Origin: Streptomyces dioscori
GTDB lineage: Bacteria > Actinomycetota > Actinomycetes > Streptomycetales > Streptomycetaceae
Length of the DNA: 64,000 bases
Direction: 5' to 3'
Assembly: GCF_003024195.1 (NCBI RefSeq)
Contig: NZ_KZ679059.1
Span: forward strand, 62,001-126,000
Of this stretch, positions 52,340 to 61,828 are shown piece by piece. Below the pieces are notes generated by a model. That model had not been told where the DNA came from and did not search any database. It worked only from the letters and a program-made list of their open reading frames with translations. Numbering within the stretch: the stretch's first letter is position 1; each line of letters opens with the position of its first letter. The position numbers and the translations under genes are program-made.

Positions 52340-52551
52340 GGAGATCTCGCCTCTTCTACGTGTCGCACATACGGGTCGCACATACGAAGAAGGCCACTGC
52401 CGGCGGGGTGTTGTTCGCATCCCATGCGCGGCAATGGCCTCCTCGTCTGATCTGCTGTCGTCCGTTCACGCCCGCGCGTGACGGTCTGCGCGACCGACAC
52501 GGACGACTGCTGTCGACCCTAGCGGGATCGCGCGTCGATCGCGGTACGGAC

Positions 52552-53388
52552 TCAGATGCCGACCTTGATGCGCGAGAAGCGCTTCAGGGTGACACCGGCC
52601 TCGTCCAGGACCTTCTGGACGGACTTCTTGTTGTCGAGCGCGTACGGCTGGCCGAGGAGGGTGGCCTCCTTGAAGAAGCCGTTGACGCGACCCTCGACGA
52701 TCTTCGGGAGCGCGGCCTCGGGCTTGCCCTCGGCGCGGGTGGTCTCCTCGGCGACACGGCGCTCGGACTCGACGACCTCGGCCGGAACGTCCTCACGGGA
52801 GAGGTACTTCGGCGCGAAGGCGGCGATGTGCTGCGCGATGCCCTTGGCGAGACCGGCGTCGGCCTTGTCCAGCTCGACCAGGACACCGATCTGCGGGGGC
52901 AGGTCGGGCATGGTGCGGTGCATGTACGCGGCCACGTAGGCGCCGGAGAACTGGGCGAAGCGGTCGAGGACGATCTTCTCGCCCAGGTTCGCGTTGGCCT
53001 CGTCGACGAACGCCTGGACCGTCTTGCCGGACTCGATCTCCGAGGCGAGGAGCGCCTGGATGTCGGCCGGGGAGGTCGCGGCGGCGTGCTCGGCGATCTG
53101 GTTGGCGACGACCTGGAACTTCTCGCTCTTGGCGACGAAGTCCGTCTCGCACTTCAGCTCGACCAGGACACCGGAGGTGTTGTCGTCGGCGATGATGGAG
53201 ACCACGGCGCCGTTCTCGGCGGAGCGGCCCTCGCGCTTGGCGACGCCCTTCTGGCCCTTGATGCGCAGCGCCTCGACGGCCTTGTCGACGTTACCGTCGG
53301 CCTCGTCCAGCGCCTTCTTGCAGTCCATCATGCCGGCGCCCGTGAGCTCACGGAGCTTCTTGACGTCGGCGGCGGTGTAGTTCGCCAT
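52552..53388 (-). CDS. tsf: Elongation factor Ts
   Basis: The 278-residue nucleotide exchange factor for EF-Tu has the N-terminal UBA-like domain (VKKLRELTGAGMMDCKKAL), the conserved CETDFVAKSEKF segment, and the dimerisation/core domains. ATG 53388 is the family start. A GC hairpin separates it from rpsB. Confidence 0.95.
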   Translation of the reverse strand: MANYTAADVKKLRELTGAGMMDCKKALDEADGNVDKAVEALRIKGQKGVAKREGRSAENGAVVSIIADDNTSGVLVELKCETDFVAKSEKFQVVANQIAEHAAATSPADIQALLASEIESGKTVQAFVDEANANLGEKIVLDRFAQFSGAYVAAYMHRTMPDLPPQIGVLVELDKADAGLAKGIAQHIAAFAPKYLSREDVPAEVVESERRVAEETTRAEGKPEAALPKIVEGRVNGFFKEATLLGQPYALDNKKSVQKVLDEAGVTLKRFSRIKVGI

Positions 53389-53486
53389 GATCTGTGAATC
53401 TCTTCTCGGAGTTCGAAGTCTCTGCAGTCGGCGTCCGCCGCTGATCGGGCGGGCGTCCACCGAAGATCTACGGGCTGGGGGTGAAC

Positions 53487-53515
53487 GGCGGGCGACGCAC
53501 CAGGCGCCGCCCGCC
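53487..53515 (-). terminator. Hairpin between rpsB and tsf
   Basis: GGCGGGCG at 53487-53494 pairs with CGCCCGCC at 53508-53515. It may attenuate readthrough from rpsB into tsf, or process the shared mRNA. Confidence 0.5.
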
Positions 53516-53539
53516 CTCACTCAACCGTGACGCTGGACG

Positions 53540-54499
53540 TCAGGCCTGCTCGGCCGCGGCCGGCTTCTCAGCCTCGGCCTCGGCGGGGGCCTCGGCGGCA
53601 GCCGGAGCCTCGGCCTCGGCGGCGGGGGCCTCAGCCGGAGTCTCGGCCTCAGCGGCGGGGGCCTCGGCGTCGGCGGCCGGAGCCTCGGCGGCGGGCGCCT
53701 CGGCAGCGGTCTCGTCGGCCTTCTTCTCGCCGCCCTCAAGCAGGTCGCGCTCCCACGCGGCGAGCGGCTCGCCCGCGGCCTTGTCACCCTCGGCGGCCTT
53801 GCCGGCACCGGAGCGGGCGATGAGGCCCTCGGCGACGGCGTCGGCGATCACGCGGGTGAGCAGGGTGACGGAGCGGATCGCGTCGTCGTTGCCCGGGATC
53901 TTGTAGTCGACCTCGTCGGGGTCGCAGTTGGTGTCGAGGATGGCGACGACCGGGATGTTGAGCTTCCGGGCCTCACCGACCGCGATGTGCTCCTTCTTGG
54001 TGTCCACGATCCAGACGGCGCTGGGCACCTTGGACATCTCGCGGATACCGCCGAGGGTCTTCTCCAGCTTGGCCTTCTCGCGGGAGAGGACGAGCAGCTC
54101 CTTCTTGGTGAGGCCGGACGCGGCCACATCCTCGAAGTCGATCTGCTCAAGCTCCTTGAGGCGCTGCAGACGCTTGTAGACGGTCGAGAAGTTGGTGAGC
54201 ATGCCGCCCAGCCAGCGCTGGTTCACGTAGGGCATGCCGACGCGGGTCGCCTGCTCGGCGATGGCCTCCTGCGCCTGCTTCTTCGTACCGACGAACATGA
54301 CCGTGCCGCCGTGGGCGACGGTCTCCTTGACGAACTCGTAGGCGCGGTCGATGTACGACAGCGACTGGAGCAGGTCGATGATGTAGATGCCGTTGCGCTC
54401 GGTGAAGATGAAGCGCTTCATCTTCGGGTTCCAGCGACGGGTCTGGTGACCGAAGTGGACGCCGCTTTCCAGCAGCTCCCGCATCGTGACGACGGCCAT
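53540..54499 (-). CDS. rpsB: 30S ribosomal protein S2
   Basis: This 319-residue S2 has the complete fold (MRELLESGVHFGHQTRRWNP, GTVMFVGTKKQAQEAI, NQRWLGGMLTNF, VVAILDTNCDPDEVDY). A tail of about 65 residues, almost only Ala, Glu, Pro, Asp and Thr, extends it beyond usual S2 length. ATG 54499 has AAGGAG at 7 nt. It is the first gene of the rpsB-tsf unit. Confidence 0.95.
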   Translation of the reverse strand: MAVVTMRELLESGVHFGHQTRRWNPKMKRFIFTERNGIYIIDLLQSLSYIDRAYEFVKETVAHGGTVMFVGTKKQAQEAIAEQATRVGMPYVNQRWLGGMLTNFSTVYKRLQRLKELEQIDFEDVAASGLTKKELLVLSREKAKLEKTLGGIREMSKVPSAVWIVDTKKEHIAVGEARKLNIPVVAILDTNCDPDEVDYKIPGNDDAIRSVTLLTRVIADAVAEGLIARSGAGKAAEGDKAAGEPLAAWERDLLEGGEKKADETAAEAPAAEAPAADAEAPAAEAETPAEAPAAEAEAPAAAEAPAEAEAEKPAAAEQA

Positions 54500-54780
54500 G
54501 GCCGTACTCCTTGGTGTTCTCGGTTGTGCCGCGTCCGCCGGACGGCGGTCGCGCCTGACGCCCGCATTGCGCCTTGCCACGAGGGACCGAGGGGCGCTGA
54601 CATCGGCTGTTTCACGGCCTGATGTCGGGGCGTGCGAAGTCGACCCGGTGACCCGGATCGCCACAAGAAGTGTACGGGACCCACGGGGTGCCGGGTGACG
54701 CCGCTGTCCACAACCGACGGGTACTCCACAGATCCTGACCATGATCCCTTTTTTCATGCCGTCCGAGGCACGGTTCTCGC

Positions 54781-55605
54781 ATGCGAGCAGACCGTTTTCT
54801 TCGTACGGGGCCGGCGCCGCGGCCCGCCCTGGCAGTGACCGCCATGCTGGCGCTCGGCCTCCTGCTGTGCCTGGTCCTCGGCGGCGGGCCCGCGGCCATC
54901 GCCCGGGCCGGCGACCCCAGCCTGGGTGCCGGCGGTGCGGACCCGCCGGTCCCCGCCGTCGGCCGCGCCTGGCCGGTGGGGTCGCGGCCGCCGGTGACGC
55001 GCGGCTGGGAGCCACCGGCGACCGCCTACGGCCGGGGCCACCGGGGCGTCGATCTCACCGCGGCCCCCGGCACCCCGGTCAAGGCCGTCGCGCCCGGCCG
55101 CGTCTCCTTCGCCGGCCGGGTCGCGGGCCGCGGGGTCGTCTCCGTCGAACTGGCCGGCACGGGCACCCCGCCCCTGCGCACCACGTACGCGCCGGTGGCG
55201 GCGACGCTGAACAAGGGCGCCGAAGTGGCCGCGGGCGAGGTGGTGGGCGTACTGGAACTGCCGACGTCCCACTGCCCGATGTCATGCCTCCACTGGGGCC
55301 TGCGCCGCGGGGACACCTACCTGGACCCGCTGTCGCTGCTGCCCCCATGGCTGCTGACCAGGGGACCGTCCCGCCTGCTACCGGTCACGGGAATCCCGGA
55401 ACCGGAGCGGAAACCGGAACCGGACGCGATACCAGAAGCCGTCGCGGCGCCGAAAGCGGCGCGGCACGGAACGAGGAAGGGGGCGCGTCACCCAAAGCGG
55501 GAGCGGGCGCAGCGCCTTGAGCGGACGGGCGCGCGGCTCTCACGTGACGCAACCGCCGTCAGCCGCGCACGCCCCGCAGGGCCATCGCTACGGCGGCCTC
55601 GGTGA
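54781..55605 (+). CDS. Secreted M23-family metallopeptidase
   Basis: The 274-residue precursor has a signal (LAVTAMLALGLLLCLVLG) and an M23/LytM domain with the zinc ligands in GRGHRGVDLTA and CLHWGLRRG. These enzymes cut peptidoglycan cross-links or serve as inactive activators. Both histidine motifs are present, so activity is likely. A basic Pro/Arg-rich tail follows. It diverges from rpsB; its stop lies 47 bp inside the convergent TetR gene. Confidence 0.88.
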   Translation: MRADRFLRTGPAPRPALAVTAMLALGLLLCLVLGGGPAAIARAGDPSLGAGGADPPVPAVGRAWPVGSRPPVTRGWEPPATAYGRGHRGVDLTAAPGTPVKAVAPGRVSFAGRVAGRGVVSVELAGTGTPPLRTTYAPVAATLNKGAEVAAGEVVGVLELPTSHCPMSCLHWGLRRGDTYLDPLSLLPPWLLTRGPSRLLPVTGIPEPERKPEPDAIPEAVAAPKAARHGTRKGARHPKRERAQRLERTGARLSRDATAVSRARPAGPSLRRPR

Positions 55606-56140
55606 TCACTCCGGGCTCCTCGGCCGCGCCGAGCTCGATCCTGCGCACCGCCGCGTCCGCGATCCCCTGGAGAAGCATCGCGGCCATCCGGGGCTGCTCG
55701 TGCCCCATGTCCCGCAACGCCTCCACGATCATCGCGACGAGCCCCCCGTGCGCGGCGCGGATCTTCTCGCGCGCGCCGGCGTCGAGCTCACTCGCGGAGA
55801 TCGCCACGACGGCCCGGTGCCGCCGGTCCCCCACCAGGGCGAGCTGACGGCGGACGTACGCCTCGACCTTGCCCTCGGGTGTCCCCGCCAGCGACATCGC
55901 GGTCTCGACCTCGGCGGCCCAGAGCGGGAAGTCGACCTCGCAGAGCTCTTCGACGACCGCCGCACGGGAACGGAAGTACTCGTACACGGAGGACCGCGCG
56001 AGGCCCGTCCGCTCGGCGAGCGCCGGGAACGTCAGAGCGTCCGTCCCGCCTTCGGACAGCAGGGACCGCGCCGCGTCCAGCAGGGCGCTTCGCTGCATCG
56101 ACCGGTGCTCGGCCACGGAGGCCGCTCGAATCCTTGGCAC
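55559..56140 (-). CDS. TetR-family transcriptional regulator
   Basis: A 193-residue regulator with an N-terminal helix-turn-helix (LLDAARSLLSEGGTDALTF, RTGLARSSVYEYFRSRAAV) and a helical ligand domain. GTG start. It lies downstream of whiG but is separated by 273 bp, so it likely has its own promoter. Ligand and targets unknown. Confidence 0.9.
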   Translation of the reverse strand: MPRIRAASVAEHRSMQRSALLDAARSLLSEGGTDALTFPALAERTGLARSSVYEYFRSRAAVVEELCEVDFPLWAAEVETAMSLAGTPEGKVEAYVRRQLALVGDRRHRAVVAISASELDAGAREKIRAAHGGLVAMIVEALRDMGHEQPRMAAMLLQGIADAAVRRIELGAAEEPGVITEAAVAMALRGVRG

Positions 56141-56380
56141 GCCCCCACTTTACGGACGCCCCGCCCTGGACGGGAGACTCTCGCCCGTCAGGCCTCGATC
56201 AGCCGCCGCTCACCGGCACCGGCCCGAGGGGATTCCTCCCCACCCGGACCACCCGGACCACCCGGCCGACACGCCTCCCGCCCGCGCGACAGAAGTCCCG
56301 AGGAGGACGGTTCCACGAGGTCAGCGGGGCGTGTGCGGATGGCGGGGCCGACGGGAGCGGACGGCGAGGCCGGAGGGTGG

Positions 56381-56415
56381 CGAGCGGCGAGCGGCGAGCG
56401 GCGAGCGGCGAGCTC
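56381..56415. repeat. 7-bp tandem repeat abutting the whiG stop
   Basis: Nearly five copies of CGAGCGG run up to and touch the whiG stop codon on the complementary strand. Confidence 0.75.
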
Positions 56416-57256
56416 AACGCCCGAAGCTCGCCAGTTTCGCCCGGAGCTGGAGCACGGACTTGGTGTGGATCTGGCTGACGCGGCTCTCCGTCACCCCGAG
56501 CACATTGCCGATCTCGGCGAGCGTGAGGCCCTCGTAGTAGTAGAGGGTCACCACGGTCTTCTCACGCTCGGGCAAAGTGTTGATGGCGCGCGCCAGGAAA
56601 CGCCGCAGCTCACGGTCCTCCGCGACCTCCACCGGGTTGTCGGCCGCGGTGTCCTCAAGGGTGTCCATCAGGCTCAGCCGGTTGCCGCCCTCACCGCCGA
56701 CATGCAGCAGCTCCTCCAGGGCCACGACGTTGGCCAGCGACAACTGGCCGAACACCGCGTGCAGTTCGTCGACCGCGATCCCCATCTCGGCGGCCACCTC
56801 GCACTCCGACGGCGTACGCCGCAGCCGCGCCTCCAGCGTCGCGTACGCCCGCTCGACGTTGCGGGCCTTCTGCCGCACGGACCGGGGGATCCAGTCGAGC
56901 GCCCGCAGTTCGTCGATCATCGCGCCCCGGATCCGGGTGATCGCGTACGTCTCGAACTTGATCTCCCGTTCGATGTCGAACTTCTCGATCGCGTCGATGA
57001 GCCCGAACACGCCCGACGAGACGAAGTCCGCCTGCTCCACATTGGGGGGCAGCCCCACACTCACCCGGCCGGCTACGTACTTCACCAGCGGCGAGTAGTG
57101 CAGGATCAGCTGCTCGCGCAGCCGCCCGTCACCCGTGGTCTTGTACGACCTCCACAGCTCGTCGAGCGTCGAGGGGGCGGGCGGCCGCACGCCGCCGTCA
57201 CGGGCGGCGGGGGTAACCGCCGCCGCCCGGTCGGACCCGGAGGTGTGCTGGGGCAT
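56414..57256 (-). CDS. whiG: Sporulation sigma factor WhiG
   Basis: This 280-residue FliA-class sigma factor commits aerial hyphae to sporulation by transcribing whiH and whiI. Region 2 (YSPLVKYVAGRV, DFVSSGVFGLIDAIEKFD), region 3 and region 4 (TLPEREKTVVTLYYYEGLTL, IGNVLGVTESRVSQIH) are complete. ATG 57256 (MPQHTSGSDR) reproduces the length and start known for S. coelicolor WhiG. The open frame continues 90 bp upstream but is probably not translated. Confidence 0.97.
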   Translation of the reverse strand: MPQHTSGSDRAAAVTPAARDGGVRPPAPSTLDELWRSYKTTGDGRLREQLILHYSPLVKYVAGRVSVGLPPNVEQADFVSSGVFGLIDAIEKFDIEREIKFETYAITRIRGAMIDELRALDWIPRSVRQKARNVERAYATLEARLRRTPSECEVAAEMGIAVDELHAVFGQLSLANVVALEELLHVGGEGGNRLSLMDTLEDTAADNPVEVAEDRELRRFLARAINTLPEREKTVVTLYYYEGLTLAEIGNVLGVTESRVSQIHTKSVLQLRAKLASFGR

Positions 57257-57528
57257 GCGTCGCCTTGTGCCGTTCTGCAGTGAACTGTGAGTAACTGCGT
57301 GAGCTGTCGGTCTGATGTCGAGTTGCCTGTCTGAGTCGGAATCCATGTGAGCGTAGCGTGACTGGAGAGTCGCAGTGTGCGAACAGTGCTGGACTCACCG
57401 TGCGCAGATACGTTCCGCTGGATGTCCCGCGGAGGCATGGCCGTCGCCGTGTGTGATCATCTCGGAGCGTCAACTGACGGAAATCCCGGGGGCATCGGGG
57501 AGTAGCCCGGACGGCCGAACACTCTCGG

Positions 57529-58719
57529 TCAGCGGCACCCCCGATCCCTGTCGATGGGCAGAGCGGCCTGGCGTGTCAACTTCCAGCCGTCGCCGTGTCG
57601 TTCGACGAAGCCAAGTGAGCGGAGTTCGTACAGTCTCGCGACCGCGTCGTCCTCGGACGTCCCGGCGTCCCTGGCGATGGCCTGCCGCGACGCCGCCTCC
57701 CGGGCCGGCAGCGCGGCCAGCACCTGGGCGGCCGCCGGGTCCAGGAGGTCGCGTGGCAGCACCGGTCCGCGCCGAGCCGTGGCCAGCTCGCCCATGTCAC
57801 CGACCAGCTCGGCGACTTCCGCGGCGTCGGTGACCAGCACCGCGTCCCCACGCAGGAGTTCGTGCACACCCGCCGAGAGACCGCTGGTGGCCGGGCCCGG
57901 CACTCCCATCGTGAATCTGCCCAGCCGCTCGGCGGCCCGGGCGGTCGCCAGCGCACCGCTCCGGTACGCCGCCTCCACGACCACCGTGCCGCGCGTCAAC
58001 GCCGCGATGACCCGGTTCCGCAGAATGAACCTGCTCGGAGTCGGATGGTCGCCGGGCGGCAACTCCCCGACCACCAGACCCTGTTCGGCGATCCTGGTGA
58101 TCAACTGGGTGTGGCCGCGCGGATAGGGCCGGTCGACCCCGCAGGCGAGCACGGCGACGGTGGCGCCGCCCGCCCCGAGAGCGCCCCGGTGTGTCGCGCC
58201 GTCCACGCCGTAGGCACCTCCCGACACCACGACCCACCCCCGCTCCGCGAGTCCGGCGCCGAGCGCCGACGCCATGTGGGCGCCGTACTCGGTACAGGCC
58301 CGTGCCCCCACGACGGCGACGGAGCGCAGCGCCCATATCCGCAGACTGGGCAGCCCCCGCACCCACAGCCCGACAGGTCTCGCGTCTGCCAGGTCGTCCA
58401 GTTGCGCGGGCCATTCCGGGTCACCGGGACACACGAACCGTGTCCCGCTGTCCCGCGCCACCGCGAGGTCCCGCTCCGGGTCCGCCCGCTCGGCCCGGGC
58501 CCGCAGGCCCGCCCATCTCACGTCGGTCACCCCCGGCAGCTGCTGTCCGCCTCCGGCGAGGCGCCGGACCACCTCCTCCGCCCCGTGCTCACGGAGCCAT
58601 CGGCCGCAGACCTCGTCCCCCGGTTCGACGACCCGTGCGAGGAAGGCCCGGTGGAGCCGATCTCCGTCCCCGCCCGCTCCATCCACCGGGAAGCCTTGAT
58701 CAAGGAAGCCGTGATTCAC
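57529..58719 (-). CDS. dprA: DNA processing protein DprA
   Basis: A 396-residue Rossmann-like protein that binds single-stranded DNA and loads RecA. Core motifs VAVVGARACTEYG, VSGGAYGVDGATHRGAL, RNRVIAALTRGTVVVEA and RSGALATARAAERLGR are present. A C-terminal winged helix follows. GTG 58719 overlaps the comM stop as GTGA. Streptomyces is not known to be naturally competent, so its job may be in recombination of incoming DNA. Confidence 0.93.
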   Translation of the reverse strand: MNHGFLDQGFPVDGAGGDGDRLHRAFLARVVEPGDEVCGRWLREHGAEEVVRRLAGGGQQLPGVTDVRWAGLRARAERADPERDLAVARDSGTRFVCPGDPEWPAQLDDLADARPVGLWVRGLPSLRIWALRSVAVVGARACTEYGAHMASALGAGLAERGWVVVSGGAYGVDGATHRGALGAGGATVAVLACGVDRPYPRGHTQLITRIAEQGLVVGELPPGDHPTPSRFILRNRVIAALTRGTVVVEAAYRSGALATARAAERLGRFTMGVPGPATSGLSAGVHELLRGDAVLVTDAAEVAELVGDMGELATARRGPVLPRDLLDPAAAQVLAALPAREAASRQAIARDAGTSEDDAVARLYELRSLGFVERHGDGWKLTRQAALPIDRDRGCR

Positions 58720-60338
58720 CGGGAGGCCCCGATCGCCATCGGCACCCCCCGGGGAACCCCGGTGCGCAGTTGCAGCGCGAGGGTCACGTCAGCCACCCCC
58801 GGCCGGTCACGACCGGCGAGGTCAGCGACGGTCCAGGCGACCCGCAGGACGCGGTCGAGCCCCCGGGCGGTGAGCACACCGCGCTCCAGGCTGCGCTCCG
58901 CGTCGTCCATGGCGCCCGGGGACGCGTACCACCGGCTGCGGAGTTCACGGCCCGGGACCTCGCTGTTCGTGTGCCAGGGGGTGTCCGTCAGACGTGCGGC
59001 GGCCCTCGCCCTGGCCTCCCGGACCCGGTCGGCGACCGTCTCGGTGGTCTCGCCCCGCGCGCCCCGCTCCGTCAGCTGGGCGCGGGTGACGCGGTCCACC
59101 TCCACCCTCAGGTCGACGCGGTCGAGCAGTGGTCCGGAGAGCCGGGCCTGGTAGCGGCGGATCATGGAGGGCGAGCACTCGCACAGGGTGTCCCGCTGTG
59201 AGAAGCGGCCGCAGGGGCAGGGGTTGGCCGCGAGGACCATCAGGAAGCGTGCCGGGAAGCGCACGACGCCGGCACTGCGCGCGATCACCACATGCCCGGA
59301 CTCCAGGGGCTGGCGCAGTGCGTCGAGGGCCCGGCTGCTGAACTCCGGCGTCTCGTCCAGAAAGAGAATTCCCCTATGGGCGAGCGACACCGCACCCGGC
59401 CGTGCCACCCCCTGGCCGCCGCCGACCAGAGCCTGCATGGTCGCCGAGTGATGCGGGGCGCAGTAGGGGGCGACGTCGACCAGGGGTTTGCCGGGTGGCA
59501 GCAGGCCCGCGACCGAGTGGACGGCCGTGACCTCCAGGGACTCGCTCCGGCCGAGCCGCGGCAGGATGGCGGGCAGCCGCTCGGCGAGCATGGTCTTGCC
59601 CGCTCCCGGCGGACCCTCCAGGAACAGATGGTGCCCGCCGGCCGCGGCGACCTCCACCGCGGTCCGTGCCGAGAGCTGGCCCACGACGTCGGCGAGGTCG
59701 TGTTCGTGGTCGTGGTGGGCGGCGCCCATGCTGTGCATTCCGGTGGCCGCGCCCGTGCCCGGCATGCGCAGGCCCGCGAGCGGATCGGTCCTGCCCTGCT
59801 CGTCCGGATCCTCGTCGGGCACCGGTTCGTCCGTGAGGACCGCGATGAGCTGACGGAGGCTGCGGACGCCGAGCACCGACACACCTGGTACCAGGGAGGC
59901 CTCGGCGGCCGCGCTCTCGGGCACCACCACCTGTTCGTATCCCGCCTCGGCGGCGGCCAGCACGGCCGGCAGCACACCTCGTACGGGCCGGACCCGTCCG
60001 TCCAGGCCCAGCTCTCCGATCATCACGATGTCGGCGAGCACTCGGGGATCGATGCGCTCCGAGGCGCCGAGGGCCGCGCAGGCGATGGCGAGGTCGAAGC
60101 CGCTGCCGCCCTTCGGCACCGAGGCCGGGCTGAGGCCCACGGTGAGCTTCTTCTGCGGCCACTCGCCGCCGGAGTTGACCACGGCCGCCCTGACGCGGTC
60201 CTTGCTCTCCGTCAGGCTCTTGTCGGGCAACCCCACCAGGGTGAACGCCGCGACTCCGGGCTCCAGGTCCGCCTGGACCTCGACGACGACACCGTCCACG
60301 CCCACGAGGGCCACCGAGCACGTACGCGCGAAGCCCAT
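58716..60338 (-). CDS. comM: ComM/YifB-family AAA+ ATPase
   Basis: The 540-residue protein has an N-terminal Lon-protease-like fold (LVGVDGVVVEVQADLEPGVA), a Mg-chelatase-like AAA+ core with Walker A GPPGAGKTM and Walker B GILFLDETPEF, and a cysteine cluster (NPCPCGRFSQRDTLCECS). ComM helicases promote branch migration during integration of DNA. It lies between yraN and dprA with overlapping ends, forming a three-gene unit. Confidence 0.92.
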   Translation of the reverse strand: MGFARTCSVALVGVDGVVVEVQADLEPGVAAFTLVGLPDKSLTESKDRVRAAVVNSGGEWPQKKLTVGLSPASVPKGGSGFDLAIACAALGASERIDPRVLADIVMIGELGLDGRVRPVRGVLPAVLAAAEAGYEQVVVPESAAAEASLVPGVSVLGVRSLRQLIAVLTDEPVPDEDPDEQGRTDPLAGLRMPGTGAATGMHSMGAAHHDHEHDLADVVGQLSARTAVEVAAAGGHHLFLEGPPGAGKTMLAERLPAILPRLGRSESLEVTAVHSVAGLLPPGKPLVDVAPYCAPHHSATMQALVGGGQGVARPGAVSLAHRGILFLDETPEFSSRALDALRQPLESGHVVIARSAGVVRFPARFLMVLAANPCPCGRFSQRDTLCECSPSMIRRYQARLSGPLLDRVDLRVEVDRVTRAQLTERGARGETTETVADRVREARARAAARLTDTPWHTNSEVPGRELRSRWYASPGAMDDAERSLERGVLTARGLDRVLRVAWTVADLAGRDRPGVADVTLALQLRTGVPRGVPMAIGASR

Positions 60339-60790
60339 CAGGCCGCCCCTCGCACGTGCTCCACGACGGGGGCGCCGCGGTCGGGCAGCAGGACGCCCAC
60401 GACGTCGATGCGCACGCCGCCGGGTGGCGCCCCTCCGTGTTCCTGCAGCCAGCGCTCGGCGAGGCCGCGCAGACGCTCGGCCTTGACGGGGGTCACCGCG
60501 GCCATCGGGTGTTCGAAGGGCCCAGCACGGCGGGTCTTGACCTCGCAGACGACCAGTGCGTCGCCGTCGCGGGCCACGATGTCGATCTCGCCGGTCCGGC
60601 CCGCGCGCCAGTTGCGCTGCAGGACCGTCATTCCGGCCTCGGCCAGCCGGCGGGCGGCCAGGTCCTCGCCGTACCTGCCGAGTGCGTTGCGTGCCTTGGA
60701 CGCGTTGGATGCCTTGGACGCGTTGGGCGCGTTGGGCGCGTTGGGCGCCTCGGAAACCCTGGAAACCTCGGATGCCTTGGACGTCTTCAT
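60338..60790 (-). CDS. YraN-family (UPF0102) nuclease-like protein with repeat-lengthened N-terminus
   Basis: The 150-residue protein has the YraN core (LGRYGEDLAARRLAEAG, EIDIVARDGDALVVCEVKTR), an endonuclease-like fold related to Holliday junction resolvases. Usual YraN proteins are about 120 residues and start just before GRYGE. Here about 35 extra residues consist of tripeptide units (S/P)(K/N/E)(A/V), made by a 9-bp repeat. ATG 60790 has GGAGG upstream, so the extension should be translated. Confidence 0.88.
   Translation of the reverse strand: MKTSKASEVSRVSEAPNAPNAPNASKASNASKARNALGRYGEDLAARRLAEAGMTVLQRNWRAGRTGEIDIVARDGDALVVCEVKTRRAGPFEHPMAAVTPVKAERLRGLAERWLQEHGGAPPGGVRIDVVGVLLPDRGAPVVEHVRGAA
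60689..60790. repeat. 9-bp minisatellite in the YraN coding start
   Basis: About eleven consecutive 9-bp units of the form GG(A/G)NNC(C/G)TT, such as TTGGGCGCG, fill the first codons without shifting the frame. Confidence 0.8.
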
Positions 60791-60942
60791 GTCGGCACCA
60801 CCTCCGGCGCCAACACTGGGCCCAGCACGATCCACTGTTGGATCTTGGTGGACGGCCGCTCGACTGTGGACAACTCAGTCACCCGTACGAGCGGCCGCCG
60901 TAGGACTTACGGGATCGTCAGACCCGTCCCGACTGCCCGGTC

Positions 60943-61251
60943 CTAGCTGCTCGGCAGTTCGAGGTCGCTCTTGTTCAGCTCCTCGATGTTCACGTCCTTG
61001 AATGTCAGGACGCGCACCTGCTTCACGAACCGAGCAGGTCGGTACATGTCCCACACCCAGGCATCCGCCATGGACACCTCGAAAAACACCTCGCCCTGAA
61101 CCGAGTGCACCTGCATCTCGTAATCGTTGGTGAGGTAGAAGCGCCGTTCGGTCTCGATCACATATTTGAACAGACCGACGACATCGCGGTACTCCCGGTA
61201 GAGCTTCAGCTCCATCTCGGTCTCGTACTTTTCGAGGTCCTCGGCGCTCAT
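60943..61251 (-). CDS. DUF2469-family protein
   Basis: A 102-residue acidic protein (MSAEDLEKYETEMELKLYRE, YVIETERRFYLTNDYEMQV, DMYRPARFVKQVRVLTFKD) strictly conserved next to yraN and ribonuclease HII genes in actinobacteria. AAGGGG precedes the ATG. Function unknown; the fixed context suggests a house-keeping task. Confidence 0.9.
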   Translation of the reverse strand: MSAEDLEKYETEMELKLYREYRDVVGLFKYVIETERRFYLTNDYEMQVHSVQGEVFFEVSMADAWVWDMYRPARFVKQVRVLTFKDVNIEELNKSDLELPSS

Positions 61252-61306
61252 GGCATGTTCCCCTTCAGCCGTGCGTCCCCCTATTGTGCGCCAGCCCCGC
61301 GAGCCC

Positions 61307-61828
61307 CTAGACGATTTCCGTGTCGAGGGTCTCGGGCCTGGCCGGGGGCCCTTCGTCGAGCAGCCTGAGCAGCAGCTCGGCGAGTCTGGTCGGATACACC
61401 GTCTCATGTGCCCGGGCAAGTTCCCGGCACGTCCACCAGCGCGCTCCGGCGACACTGCGCCGTTCCAGCTCGGTCAGCCCCGTCGCCTCGGTCGCCGTCT
61501 GCGTCGTACGGCCCAGGAAGTACCACTCGTCCTGGTCCCAGCGACGCCCCGCGAACGGGAACGAACAGGTCCGCCGCCACAGCACCGGACCCAGCTCGAC
61601 CTCCGTGATGCCGGTCTCCTCCGCGACTTCCCGCAGCGCGGCCTCTTCGCGTGTCTCGTCGCCCTCCACACCGCCGCCCGGCGTGAACCACCAGTCGTCC
61701 GACGGGTCCTCGGGTTCATGCCCGTGGAGCAGCAGGATGCGGTCCTGCGGGTCCAGCAGCACCACCCGGGCGACCTTCCGCAGCTCGCCGAGCTCATCAC
61801 CCGTCGGCAAGGACGCGTCAGCCGGCAA
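61307..61828 (-). CDS. NUDIX hydrolase
   Basis: The 173-residue enzyme carries a full Nudix box (GGGVEGDE, then REVAEETG with the metal-binding glutamates) after FTPGGGV. Members hydrolyse nucleoside diphosphates linked to another moiety, often oxidised nucleotides. The best start is TTG 61828, which overlaps the signal peptidase stop by 11 bp; no ATG or GTG fits. Substrate unknown. Confidence 0.88.
   Translation of the reverse strand: MPADASLPTGDELGELRKVARVVLLDPQDRILLLHGHEPEDPSDDWWFTPGGGVEGDETREEAALREVAEETGITEVELGPVLWRRTCSFPFAGRRWDQDEWYFLGRTTQTATEATGLTELERRSVAGARWWTCRELARAHETVYPTRLAELLLRLLDEGPPARPETLDTEIV

Noticed and set aside
57257..57346. Longer WhiG start 90 bp upstream
   Set aside because: The downstream ATG gives the length and N-terminus known for WhiG; the extension is not typical of the family.
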